DNA from: Enoplolaimus lenunculus
Taxonomy: Eukaryota > Nematoda > Enoplea > Enoplida > Thoracostomopsidae
Assembly (NCBI GenBank): GCA_030248215.1
Contig: JASANG010000335.1
Span: 166,780 to 230,779 of the forward strand
Length of the DNA stretch: 64,000 nucleotides
Direction: 5' to 3'
The position numbers and the translations under genes are program-made. The notes under the pieces are model-generated. The model saw nothing but the letters and a program-made list of their open reading frames with translations, was not told where the DNA came from and searched no databases. Positions 14,450-24,889 of this stretch are shown here, piece after piece. The first letter of the stretch is position 1. Each line of letters opens with the position of its first letter.

Positions 14450-16102
14450 GAATAAAAAGGGTATGTATACCTTGCTTAAGTTTTAAACGTCTATATATTG
14501 GTGAAACAAACATATATATATATAAACTATGGTATTTGGCAGGTGGTGTTTTATAATTGGTTGTTTGTTTTCTACTGAACAATTTTGACTTTCAATACTG
14601 TATTTATAATGCCCAAATTATATACTTTTAGATATTCCAGGAGTCATAATTTGAGTGCAACCAGCAGGTCCACCTCAGTCATGGCCGGGCCGCGTGACAA
14701 AACCTTGGGCTTAAGCACAGGTCACGGCCGGTTCCAAATTGGTATTTGAACACACGCTATCTAGTAAGAATTTTGGTCTGTTAAGAAAGTGTCTATGTTG
14801 TAGTTAAGTTCAAATTGAACTACGTGCTTCATATAATTGCAATGCTGAATGCAGAAATTTCAGCTGGGTTAACAGTGGCTAAAAAATGAAAAAAAAAACT
14901 CGCGAGCGAAACGATCGAGAAACCAAATGCCATTTTCGTGCTAATTATTGTTAATAAAATTTTTTGGTTTTGATCTCTAATGAGCAGCGCTTGGCCTGAG
15001 CGCGTTGTCGGATCTGCGATTGTTCATATATAACATGCGTTTTCTTGCACTGTGAGTATAAGTTCGAGTTCACTTGGGCGAATAATCATTTTGCAACCCA
15101 TTCCGATTATAGTGCGCCAAATGTTCCGTACATACAACGGTTTTCTGTCACTTGGCTAACAGCTCGTTCGGTCAGCAATAAGTTAGTCCACTTTCTGTGG
15201 CGTTTGCGACTGGTATACGCCTGGGTGTAAAACGAATAGTAAAAATAACGGAAACGGGTAGTGATCAACGTAACGAAAACGGAAAACGGATATTGAATTT
15301 TATAAAAGCTTCAAAAATGTTTTATTTTTCTACCAACACAATTGAGGCGTGCCTATATTTACCGGTCTTTCAAAAATTTTAAAGAAAAAATGACGGATGC
15401 ATCAAAATTTTAAAGATTTTGGACGACAATCGTAATCTTTATTTCATCTAGAATAATTCTTGTAAATCTGTAACGAAAAACTACAAGATATAATACCTGA
15501 TGTATAACGAAATTTTGAACGTAAAAGTAACAGAATTTCCATTATTTCTATAACGACAACGGAAACGGACATTGATATTTACCGGAAACGGAAGCAGAAA
15601 CAAATATCCAATTACACCATAGTATACGACAAAGTTTTACGAGCGAACGAAATTGTTTTCACCTGTTTAATCCATCAGGTTATTCAAAAAGCCTATAAAA
15701 GTGTATTAAGTACTCATTTTGTTAGAAATTTTGAAAGCGGATGTATACACAGCCTATTTTCAAAGACACGATGTCAAATTTGACTGTTGGCATCTGAGGT
15801 ATTGGGCAAGTGAAAGTACGTGCATGCAATTATATATTCAATCAGCGGCGTAGCTAAGCAAGAGCAGGGGACTGCCACCTGATGATGCGCTTACCCCGTA
15901 AGCTAAATGCATTAAAAACTCGAAAATAATTATGATTGTAAACTGTGAGACGAGTTCACGTTTGGCAGATTAATATTTTTGCATGGTAGCTATTGTAGTA
16001 ACTTATTAATTATTGAATCATAAATACATGTAAAAATTTTTTATCGGGTTTTCTATTTATCAAGGGGCTCTCGCTTCAACGTGCAAATGAACCATTAAAC
16101 TT

Positions 16103-16424
16103 AACACCTTCTCACATTGAGTTGTCTATAGGCAACTCAGCGCAGTGTATATACGTTAAATAGTATATATCGCACCGTGTTTAACAATTGCAACTCGTAT
16201 GCATAGTACTAAATCACCACAAGACGTGAGAGCTCCCTCGGGCTCGAGCGTCAAGTTCAGATAACTGAGTGGTGATGGTATACGCGTCCCACTCCAGTCA
16301 CTGGAGTTCAAAACGTAGCGTAAAAGTAGGTCTCAGGGAAAATAGAAAATATTCATGTGAGAAAGGGTTAAGCGAAAAATTTTCAGTTTACTATCTATAA
16401 CCCCTTCTCACATTGAGTTGTCTA
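16103..16424. repeat. tRNA-derived repeat, one full unit and the start of a second
   Basis: One unit of ~295 bases (16103-16396) of the family that forms the array at 60904-62337, followed by the first ~28 bases of a second unit, which the LTR element at 16425 interrupts. The unit contains a Pol III A-box-like segment (AACTGAGTGGTGATGG) and a weakened B box (GGAGTTCAAAAC). Confidence 0.75.
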
Positions 16425-17138
16425 TGTAGGTGGCTCTGCCACACTTAAACCTTTTTCAAACTAAAACTAAAATATAAAATAAAACCAAATATCAAAAACA
16501 CACCTTAAGGGAGTACCTGGCTCCACCTAGTCTCTCTTAGAACTTAAGTTAGGCTTAGGCGTTGCTACAAGGCATAGAAATTGTTAAATCGATGTTTTGG
16601 CGGCTGTGTCCGCAATGTCAAACTTACCTGGGCCCTGCGTGGCCATTCAGTACTCGTTGAATAATGTTGCAATTGTTGTTGGCCTATGCTGCGGATAACG
16701 ACATAGCTAGGCTATGTCAGCACCAATATGGTGCTTATAATATGTGTGTCTAAAGGTGCTAATATTGTTGTTGTTGTTGCGGAAGGAGTATCAGGATGTG
16801 TGGCTCTGGACGTCAACTGCATAGCGAACACACAATTGTGGGTGTCGGCGAAATGCAAATGAGGTCGAGATGCATATGGGTAGCCAGGACCGGAATCAGT
16901 ATCATAGTCATAGCTGGTAGGATTTGGTGCGTTTTTCTACATCTTCGGCGAGTGTATTTTTACAACTTATTTTACGTGGCTTACGGATTGACGGAGTACT
17001 AACATATCTCGGGTAAGTAAGATTGAAGTTCGACTTGGTTAAGTTTGTCACGGTGGCTTAAGGATGTGAAGGAAATTACGGTGTTACGGATTTAATCGGC
17101 ATTGCGCAAGGCGCGGAATTTACCCAGTATCGGATACT
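16425..17138 (+). repeat. 5' LTR
   Basis: 714 bases, direct repeat of 19723-20439. Starts TGTAGG and shares sequence through GGATACT. It contains one TTAGGC-like phrase (GTTAGGCTTAGGCG) and a short TTG run that differs by one triplet between the two LTRs. Confidence 0.85.
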
Positions 17139-17200
17139 GGTGTCATGTGTTAAAGGAGAAACTTGGGAATTACCGGAGAACCGGGGAAAAGTAGTCTAAT

Positions 17201-17339
17201 AAATCTAACGGGGTTAGATTTATTATTCTACAACGACTGGGCCAAATCTAACGGGGTTAGATTGGTCGGAAATTTGGTGCAACTCTAACGGGGTTAGAGT
17301 GCACGGTTTAACAGGGTGTGATTCTAACGGGGTTAGAAT
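17201..17339 (+). other. Four-hairpin leader of the LTR element
   Basis: Four inverted repeats share the core CTAACGGGGTTAG: 17201-17221 (9-base-pair stem, GGG loop), ~17243-17265, 17282-17300 and 17321-17339. Outer stem pairs change together: ATCTAAC/GTTAGAT, CTCTAAC/GTTAGAG, TTCTAAC/GTTAGAA. They lie between the 5' LTR and the first frame, where retroelement RNAs carry packaging or dimerisation signals. That role is inferred. Confidence 0.75.
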
Positions 17340-17600
17340 TGCACGGATTCTGGAAAACGGCAAAAGTATTGGGAACGGTAAAGCCAGTGGCTGGATTAAA
17401 CCAATTATTTCGAAGGAAACGATTCGCCGGAACAACCGGGCGTAGGGTTACCTAACCACGTGTTGCGGCATTTAGTGGTCCACTGGGCGACGGCAGCAAT
17501 CAAGGCGTTCGAATTCTATTTGAGAAAGGAGGCCTTGATATCGGAATGGTTGGAGTAACTGAACTATGCGGAGCGCGGCTTAGCGGCGTGTTTATTCCGC

Positions 17601-18743
17601 ATGGTGGATATGGAGCCACAGGTGTATCAGGCGGTGATGAGATGGTTTGCAAGGATAGTGAGAGAGGCGGCGGCACGTGCAGTGGTCACGCGCGGTCTGC
17701 ATTGGGGAAGAGCACCGGCGGATTTCTTTGTACCGCTGTCGGCTCATGTAATCATGCAATTGTTCGACAAGTCAAAGGATCCGCAGGTAGCAAGGATAAG
17801 GCCAATGATTATGGCCCGGTCGTATGCGAATCAAAAGTATTGGACGCTCAGGAGGAAGTTAGAACGGGAAAATTTGAAGGCAATGGTGCCGGAGGATCCC
17901 ACGGTAAGGGCAGAAATGAAATTACAGTTGCTGCCGTTACAAAAGGAGGTACAGAAGGAAACGGAGAAGCTGTTGGCAGTGAGTACACTGCGGGCCATAG
18001 CGAATTTGGCGCTATGGTTCCCGGAGGCATACGCATACCCGAAGAACAAAAGGGAAACGGAGTTGCCAGAGTTAGCACCGGATGAGGAATCGAAAAGGCA
18101 ACTGGTGGATATGGTGGAAGATTATGATCGGAAAGAGACAGAGGAGTTGGCCAGGATCGCTGAAGTAAATAGGAGGGCCCTGGACTTGTGTCGAGGGTAT
18201 TTGTTCGACGACCTGGAAAAGGCGGCTCGAGGAGTGGAGCCAATGGATACACAGGTAGCAGGGCAGGAAGAAGTGCAGCCGGGTTCGAGCAAAGCTCGTA
18301 CGCGGTCCGAAACGCAGGCGGAATCGGCCGGCGAACAGGCGGAGGAGAAAAGGAAGATGGAGTTTGAACCGGTGAGTGAGGGGGAGTTTGACGTGCTGGA
18401 TGAAGCAGGGCCAACTCCGTCTCCGGAAAAGCAACAAAAGAAATCGGTGGTGACGTTGCAGGCGAGGAAGGAGGAAACGCGGGCGGAGGGGTATGTGACG
18501 CCTCCGCCGGCAGAGAAAGAGGGGTCAGAAGGAAAGCTGACGCCAAGGAGGTCACCACGGATACAGAAGCAGGAGGAAGCGAAGGCACAGGAGAAGTCGA
18601 AGGAGCTGTTATGGGAGGAGTTGATAAAGCTGCAACCTAAAAAGGTGATGTCGCAGTCGGAGTCAGAGAAAAACCGAGCACGAGTCTGGGTCAGCCACCG
18701 GCACCGGGATATATCGCGGTGCGAGGGCCGGATGGGAAGTTGA
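17601..18743 (+). CDS. Gag-like frame 1 of the LTR element (fossil)
   Basis: 380 codons, G+C-rich unlike the flanking DNA. The first half is helix-prone, with aromatic and charged patches (YQAVMRWFARIVREAAARAV; ANLALWFPEAYAYP), as in a capsid-like region. The second half is low-complexity and rich in Glu, Lys, Pro and Gln. I do not recognise a named domain. The call as Gag rests on position: first frame after the 5' LTR and leader. A 246-residue frame on the other strand is its shadow. Confidence 0.5.
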   Translation: MVDMEPQVYQAVMRWFARIVREAAARAVVTRGLHWGRAPADFFVPLSAHVIMQLFDKSKDPQVARIRPMIMARSYANQKYWTLRRKLERENLKAMVPEDPTVRAEMKLQLLPLQKEVQKETEKLLAVSTLRAIANLALWFPEAYAYPKNKRETELPELAPDEESKRQLVDMVEDYDRKETEELARIAEVNRRALDLCRGYLFDDLEKAARGVEPMDTQVAGQEEVQPGSSKARTRSETQAESAGEQAEEKRKMEFEPVSEGEFDVLDEAGPTPSPEKQQKKSVVTLQARKEETRAEGYVTPPPAEKEGSEGKLTPRRSPRIQKQEEAKAQEKSKELLWEELIKLQPKKVMSQSESEKNRARVWVSHRHRDISRCEGRMGS

Positions 18744-19171
18744 AATGGAGATTCGACAAGGATGCGAGGAGAAGGGCAATGGCCCAGAGGGCGCGCGTTA
18801 GTCCGAAGAGACCAACGGGCGGATATGTACGACCGGCTGCAGGGTCGGTGGTGAGTAAAATCGGACCGAGGCAGGCGAATCCGGTGTATAGTGCATCGGC
18901 TGTACGATCGCAGACAGCGCCTGGGTACCGGGGGTCTGGAACGGTAACACAGGGGGTGGCTGGTAGTCCACTCGCTGGGACGTCAGGGGTACGGCAGCGT
19001 GTCCGGCAAGTGTCGGACGAGCGGTACCCGGTACGGGTTGGCGGTCGCGTGGGACAACCGCAAGTGGCGTCTGGGCGTGGCTATTATAGTCAACAAGTGG
19101 AGAACGTACGGCAGGCGATGCGAGAAAGTCGCCAAATAGAACGACAACAGCAGCAACAACGGGCGTCGTGA
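18719..19171 (+). CDS. Gag-like frame 2 of the LTR element (fossil)
   Basis: 150 codons, rich in Arg, Gly, Ser and Gln, ending in a Gln run. The composition is typical of nucleic-acid-binding tails. No zinc knuckle or enzyme motif is visible. It follows frame 1 within the element. Function unknown. Confidence 0.4.
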   Translation: MRGPDGKLKWRFDKDARRRAMAQRARVSPKRPTGGYVRPAAGSVVSKIGPRQANPVYSASAVRSQTAPGYRGSGTVTQGVAGSPLAGTSGVRQRVRQVSDERYPVRVGGRVGQPQVASGRGYYSQQVENVRQAMRESRQIERQQQQQRAS

Positions 19172-19722
19172 TCGTTGGGACGCGACAATCCATGGGTGAC
19201 ACAAGAGGAGTTGGACGCCTATTATGCAGACGTCCCTCGAGAAATTCGACGAAGACATTTTTAACGGGTTGGTAATAGACGTTTTGTGGGGTTGCTAAGG
19301 TGATGTTTCGGGGGTAATGTTACGGGGTGCTGGGGCAGGACTGGTACGCTGGGTTGTTTTATGATGGATTGACTTTATTTGGGCTGGTATTTGGGTCGTT
19401 AATTAGGTGATGGTTTCGGGGGTAATGATAATATGGGTGCTGGGGTGCGCTGGTACGCAATTTATTTGGACTGTTGGACGCATTGGCAATTGTGTCGTGG
19501 GTCGCGGTATGGGGTTGTTATTGTTATTCGGCGGGAAGGACAAAAACTTTAAAACCAAATATAAAATTATTAAAAGAAAGAAAAGAAATAAAAATTGTTG
19601 TTTGTTATTGTTGTTATTTTATGTTGTGTGGATTTACGCTTTTTAGCGACGGCAAAAAAGGCAGTAAATAGGGCCATAAAATTTTGTTCGACGCCAGGGT
19701 CGGCATCTGTGCCGAAGGGGGA

Positions 19723-20439
19723 TGTAGGTGGCTCTGCCACACTTAAACCTTTTTCAAACTAAAACTAAAATATAAAATAAAACCAAATATCAAAACCACA
19801 CCTTAAGGGAGTCCCTGGCTCCACCTAGTCTCTCTTAGAACTTAAGTTAGGCTTAGGCGTTGCTACAAGGCGTAGAAATTGTTAAATCGATGTTATGGCG
19901 GCTGTGTCCGCAATGTCAAACTTACCTGGGCCCTGCGTGGCCATTCAGTACTCGTTGAATAATGTTGCAATTGTTGTTGGCCTATGCTGCGGATAACGAC
20001 ATAGCTAGGCTATGTCAGCACCAATATGGTGCTTATAATATGTGTGTCTAAAGGTGCTAATATTGTTGTTGTTGTTGTTGCGGAAGGAGTATCAGGATGT
20101 GTGGCTCTGGACCTCAACTGCATAGCGGTCACACAATTGTGTGTGTCGGCGAAATGCAAATGAGGTCGAGATGCATATGGGTAGCCAGGACCGGAATCAG
20201 TATCATAGTCATAGCTGGTAGGATTTGGTGCGTTTTTCTACATCTTCGGCGAGTGTATTTTTACAACTTATTTTACGTGGCTTACAGATTGACGGAGTAC
20301 TAACATATCTCGGGTAAGTAAGATTGAAGTTGGATTTGGTTAAGTTTGCCACGGTGGCTTAAGGCTGTGAAGGAAATTACGGTGTTACGGATTTAATCGG
20401 CATTGCGCAAGGCGCGGAATTTACCCAGTATCGGATACT
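19723..20439 (+). repeat. 3' LTR
   Basis: 717 bases, ~98% identical to the 5' LTR. Recognisable LTR sequence stops at GGATACT, directly against the left end of the Polinton-like element. Confidence 0.85.
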
Positions 20440-22060
20440 AGTAGTGTAAAAATGTTGGTTTTGCCCCCTCCTCCTCCTCCCTCCTCCTCCGTAAAGCGGA
20501 GGAGGGTGGAGGAGAAGGAGGAGGACGGGGGGGATTTGCGCAGTCCTCCCCCTCGAGGAGGGAGGGGCGTTTGAGCACATTACCTCCTTCGCTTTAGCAG
20601 GGTTTACGCACCCCTCCTCTGTTGTATTTTCAGCACTCGTAGGAGGAGGGGTTTGCACATCCCTCCTCTCCCCTCCTCATCAGACGAGTAAGATACGAAA
20701 GGCGGATGAGTTGGATAATCCCAACCCAACGTTAAAATGCTAGTGCTTGGGTTTTATGGTATTCGCTTTTTACACACGCGCGTATTCAAAAAACAATAAC
20801 GCTGGTGTGCGAGATACTTTATACATTAAATAAATTATTAGATGCTAGTAAACGTTATCGCTTCTAATCCTCTGGTTAGATCAAAGCGTATATTTTTTTG
20901 GGTCTGATTGAGTTAAGGTTAAATTTTACTGTTTCAGGGCATTGAGTATTAGATTCCGGAATTGAATACAAATGTACTAATTTTGTTTTGTCGATTGTGA
21001 AAATATATATTATATATAAATCAAAAAATGGTCAAATTTCCAAAAATCTTGATTTTTGTGTATGAGTTTTATTTGGTTTGGAGAGTACATGTGTGTTCAC
21101 AAAACACGGTTTATAATATAGATAAGCCTTTATGGTTACCTAGAGGGTTAAAATGAATCAAAATTTGCCAATTTTTAAATTTTCATATGAAGTTAATTTG
21201 AGCTTCAGAGTAACAGTTGTCATAAAACACGTTTTTAGGTTCCAGATAATTGTGTAAAGGGTCGGAAAGGGTTAAAATGGTGAAAATTTCTAAAATTCTG
21301 AAATTTTTTATGTAAAGTTTACTTGACTTGGGGAGTGGCGTTGTGGTCATAAAACATATTTTATAGTATATATAAGGGTCGGAGGGGTGAGAAAAGTCCA
21401 AATTGATCCAAAATTTTACAAATTTAAAGTTTTTATATAAAGTTTACATGAGTTTGGAGTTGCGTATAGTCATAAACCAGGTTTTTAGGGTCTAGATAAC
21501 GCTCTGAAGGGTTTGAAAGGGCCAGAATGGGCTAAAATTCGAAAATTTTTGAATTTTTCGTATGACGTTTATATGAGTTTGGGAGTAACCTAGTGATCAT
21601 AAAACAAGCTTTTATACTTAGATAACGCTCTAAAGGGTTCAAAAGGGGCAAAATGGCTTAAAATTCGAAAAAAATTTTAATTTTAAAAAAAAAATTTAAA
21701 AAAGTTTTGGAAATGCGGAATGGTCAAAAAGCAAGCTTTTAGGGGCTAAAAAACCCCCCAAAAGGACAGAAAAGGGCAAAAATGGACAAAAAAAAAAAAA
21801 ATTATAATTATAAAAAAAAACCAAAATGACTTGAAAAAAAAAAAAAGAACAAAAAAAAAGGGTTTAAAGGCTCAAAAAAAAGGGGAAAAAGAGGGCAAGA
21901 AAAAAAAAAAAAAACAAAAAAAAAAAAAAAATAAAAAAATAAAAAAAACAAAAAAGAAGGGGGGGGCGTAATGGTCATAAAACAGGCTTTTATGGCCTAA
22001 AGAAGGTCTAAAGGGTCCAAGAGGGCCAAAATGGTCCAAAAAGTTTTAATATTAAAAAAG
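20440..22060. repeat. Left inverted arm of the Polinton-like element
   Basis: Inverse complement of 25050-26666. The outer part has GAGGAG/CTCCTC tracts (20467-20690). The inner part holds the ~125-base repeats seen more clearly in the right arm. From about 21650 inward the sequence becomes strongly A-rich while keeping register with the right arm. Confidence 0.8.
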
Positions 22061-22107
22061 AACACAAAAAAAAAAAGAAAAAAAAAAAAAAAATTATAAA
22101 AAAAATT

Positions 22108-24174
22108 TTATTTAATTTTAAAACCTACTTCACCATCATTATCATCGTCTGCTTCATTCAATATGAAACTATTCGAACTTTGTGTGCCTCTTTTGCTCTT
22201 GCGTTTTATCGAAAAGGTTAAATAATCCTCCATTCCTTTAGCTACACACTCTATTTCTAACCCCATTTCTAAACATGTTGTACTTATTTCTTGTATTATA
22301 AGGTGCTCATCATACCTACGCAAGTTGTGAAACAATACAGTTACATCTCTGTTTAACCGGTACCCAATGTTGCATTTAAAGTGCGCAGCACCTCGGTACC
22401 GGCTACATAAGTGACAATGGTCTTTGACCTTATCACCATTTTTCATTGGCTTACCGCATAGGTAACAACGGTAAGCATTTTTGAAATCTATTTTATTTTG
22501 GTCAGTCATTGTTATTGTTTTTTGGTTTTTCATATATTCTTGCTGAAACTGTTCAGTCAATTTTATAATGTTGGCTATAAATTTCGAAACAGCATCGGCT
22601 CCGCAGTATGTAACCGCTTCGCCGGTCTGTATTTTATCGTTACAACACCCAAATGTTTCTACTAACCCGTACCCACATGGGGTGTGTCTTTGGTGTTGGC
22701 TAATGTATGAATTTAATGAGGACGGGTCACATGTGTCTAATTTTTCAAGCAGGCATTCAAAATCTGCATATATTACATAAGGGGACCTTTGCATGCGGTG
22801 CATATTTTTAAAACTTAGTACTGAATTTGGTTCAGGTATATCTACTCGCGATATTTCATCATTACGACATAATTTCATATGTTCCTCACGCTTATCTTTA
22901 CTATAACAAGGGGCTAAACACTTATCACAAAAATATAGTTTGTTTGTTCTTTTACGTTGACCAGCTAACAGTGAATCTAAACTTCGTATCAGGCAATAAT
23001 GACCCTGATACAATAACAAATGAACGTAGGGTTGGTACGGTGTTTTTGAAATATATAGGGGGTATATTGTGGTTTCCTCTACCCCATAAACGTTAACGGC
23101 AATTTTATTGTTTGTTTCAAACCTTTCTATATCTAACACCTTAACCGGGTAATCTATGCCGGTCATATTTAATTCATTTTCGAATTGTTTATATTTAGTC
23201 ACTCGTTCTGCATGTTCTTCCCAAGTGTTATTGTGTAAATGTGCAATCACACTCCACAAAAAGCACTTATTGTCCTCATTCTGAATGTTAAGTACTGCAT
23301 GTTTTTTCCTTATCCACAGGGGCAAGGGTTTATACGTTGACCCTTTTAATGGCATATATCTACTAATGTGAATGTCTGCATGCCCAATACTATCTAAAAC
23401 CCACCCTGATCCCATTGCTCGAAAATCCTCAATTTTTTTTGAAACATCACTCAAAGTACTATCTAGCTCAATACTTATATCTGATCCTGGTAATATCAAA
23501 CGTGACTTTGAATTAAAATGACACGTCATTTGTGTGTCATCTAATTTTTTCATTATACACTGTACGCTTATCCATATCTTAATACCTAGCTCTTTTCGCT
23601 GATTTAGTAATTTTAATAAAAGTTCCTTAACGTCTACAAAAAATATTGAAATGTCTGCTATGTGTTTTTCGGGTACCGCATAATAACTTTGCAAGTACCC
23701 TTTTAATGCCTTTTTCCATTTTGAAAGTTTAACAAAGCCAACTTTGTCAATCAATGCTGAACACCGTGGCATTGTATTCCCTTTTGGTGTGCTCGAACAC
23801 ACTTGTGGGCTATTGCTTATGTTCGAGGGTATGTCTGTATTATCGGTTACTAGTTGTTTGTTTACCAAGTGCTGTATGTCACGACCATCAGCACGTCGTT
23901 TACTACCTTGTCCTATGTTATCGTGTAATGTTGTTGCTGCTGGTTGGCCGGGAAATATTGGGGGTGGCAACCGTGGTCCGCTGACATTACCAAGGCTTAA
24001 CCGAGGGGGTTGAAGGTGCCCCCTCATGTGACGTCGCAAGTTATCTTTTCTTGAAAAACTTATGTGGCATATTACACATTCAAAATGCTTATCTTTATGC
24101 ACCGACTCCATATGTCTATACAAATTGTCACTTCGAGTATACGAACTAGTACAATAACCACACTTGAAAGCCAT
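22108..24174 (-). CDS. Polinton-type DNA polymerase B, N-terminal region with C2H2 fingers (fossil)
   Basis: Frame of 688 codons belonging to the Polinton-like element. Residues 5-26 and 33-53 are two C2H2 zinc fingers (C5, C8, H21, H26; C33, C36, H49, H53). A middle region of unknown function follows, then a further Cys/His cluster near residue 420. Next is a YADFEC motif, the D-x-E of a 3'-5' exonuclease ExoI site. Then comes a CYLCGK...DHCH...CN cluster like endonuclease VII-type zinc nucleases, and FHNLRRYDEHLI, an ExoII-like motif. This order is that of the N-terminal half of protein-primed polymerases found in animal Polintons. Only this part of the polymerase is present. The frame faces away from the promoter-like cassette at 24510-24740. 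Confidence 0.75.
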   Translation of the reverse strand: MAFKCGYCTSSYTRSDNLYRHMESVHKDKHFECVICHISFSRKDNLRRHMRGHLQPPRLSLGNVSGPRLPPPIFPGQPAATTLHDNIGQGSKRRADGRDIQHLVNKQLVTDNTDIPSNISNSPQVCSSTPKGNTMPRCSALIDKVGFVKLSKWKKALKGYLQSYYAVPEKHIADISIFFVDVKELLLKLLNQRKELGIKIWISVQCIMKKLDDTQMTCHFNSKSRLILPGSDISIELDSTLSDVSKKIEDFRAMGSGWVLDSIGHADIHISRYMPLKGSTYKPLPLWIRKKHAVLNIQNEDNKCFLWSVIAHLHNNTWEEHAERVTKYKQFENELNMTGIDYPVKVLDIERFETNNKIAVNVYGVEETTIYPLYISKTPYQPYVHLLLYQGHYCLIRSLDSLLAGQRKRTNKLYFCDKCLAPCYSKDKREEHMKLCRNDEISRVDIPEPNSVLSFKNMHRMQRSPYVIYADFECLLEKLDTCDPSSLNSYISQHQRHTPCGYGLVETFGCCNDKIQTGEAVTYCGADAVSKFIANIIKLTEQFQQEYMKNQKTITMTDQNKIDFKNAYRCYLCGKPMKNGDKVKDHCHLCSRYRGAAHFKCNIGYRLNRDVTVLFHNLRRYDEHLIIQEISTTCLEMGLEIECVAKGMEDYLTFSIKRKSKRGTQSSNSFILNEADDDNDGEVGFKIK

Positions 24175-24509
24175 TCTATTTAAGCGTTTGCAATAAAAAA
24201 TAAGCGTTAAAATTGTAACTTGGTAAAATGAAACTGATTGAGGTTTTCCAGAATTCGCGGGTTTATATAGGTTTCAGAGCTGTCAACAGCATGATAAATC
24301 TTGGTATACCGGAAATACTTTTTCTCATCGAAAAGGCTAGCTAATAGTGATTGGCTTAAAACCGCGCATATCGAGTAGCTAGTCATTTTTAACTTCATGT
24401 AGCAGAAATCGGTCGGTTCATAGCTCTACAAATATTGTTAGTATTTGTTTTATGCTGACAGTGTATTATTTTTGTATAATTTTTATCTTTTATTGTTTTA
24501 CTGTGTATT

Positions 24510-24740
24510 ATTTAACCAATCAGATTAAAGCAAGTATAGAATGTTCTAGAAAATAATAACCAATCAGCATGTGAGCAGAAACAACCAATCAGATTAAAGC
24601 AAGTATCGAATGTTCTAGTAAATATTAACCAATCATTTTAAAGCAAGCATCGAAGCTTCTAGAAAATATTAGCTAACCAATCAGAATGCTGAATTTACAT
24701 ACAACAGTGACGTCAACATTGAAACACGAAAGTATAAAAG
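24510..24740 (+). promoter_or_regulatory. Promoter-like cassette with HSE, CCAAT, CRE and TATA boxes
   Basis: Read directly: CCAAT boxes at 24516, 24560, 24585, 24629 and 24676. Heat-shock elements of the GAAnnTTCnnGAA form lie at 24539-24551 and 24652-24664, with a partial one at 24608-24620. A palindromic CRE, TGACGTCA, is at 24708-24715, and TATAAAAG at 24733-24740. The TATA points right, toward an ATG near 24801 that opens only a short frame (MNTFHDNLVNQVANIM...). The polymerase frame starts 335 bases to the left on the other strand, so the cassette may serve both directions. Confidence 0.65.
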
Positions 24741-24889
24741 GATCTTTGCAAGCAAAATTAAATCATTTTACATTTCGGCAAGTTTGAAAACGGTTGCCCA
24801 ATGAATACTTTTCACGACAATTTGGTAAACCAAGTTGCTAACATTATGGACGAAGGAAACATATTTTTCTGGGCAGCACTGCACCAAAG

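Larger units (their letters stand above)
4860..16100. other. Intergenic region with short mobile elements
   Basis: No reading frame with a recognisable protein was found on either strand. It holds MITEs (6295-6596, 8540-8647, 13404-13515, 14121-14449), a 24-base tandem doublet near 7391-7438, and degenerate TTAGGC-bearing fragments near 10640-10710 and 13310-13400. A region at 15235-15625 rich in GGAAACGGA words looks like an old copy of the CCGGAA-rich element type. The rest is AT-rich DNA in which I see nothing. Confidence 0.6.
16425..20439 (+). mobile_element. LTR retrotransposon fossil, gag-like frames only
   Basis: About 4.0 kb. Two direct LTRs (16425-17138 and 19723-20439) begin TGTAGGTGGCTCTGCC and differ at only about 2% of positions plus one 3-base length difference, so insertion was fairly recent. 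A purine tract (GAAGGGGGA) sits directly before the 3' LTR, where plus-strand priming occurs. The internal part has a leader with four hairpins (17201-17339) and two gag-like open frames, and is much richer in G+C than its surroundings. I see no reverse transcriptase, protease or integrase part, so the element looks non-autonomous and I cannot place it in Ty3, BEL or another family. It lies in a tRNA-derived repeat on its left and abuts the Polinton-like element on its right. Confidence 0.8.

Noticed and set aside
14103-14486. Leu/Gly-, Lys/Pro- and Arg/Leu-rich open frames on both strands
   Set aside because: They are translations of the TTAGGC array of a MITE; all frames stay open because the hexamer lacks stops.
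17831-18588. Minus-strand frames opposite the gag-like region (246, 121 and 72 codons)
   Set aside because: Pro/Ser-rich shadows of a G+C-rich coding strand; no domain and no promoter.
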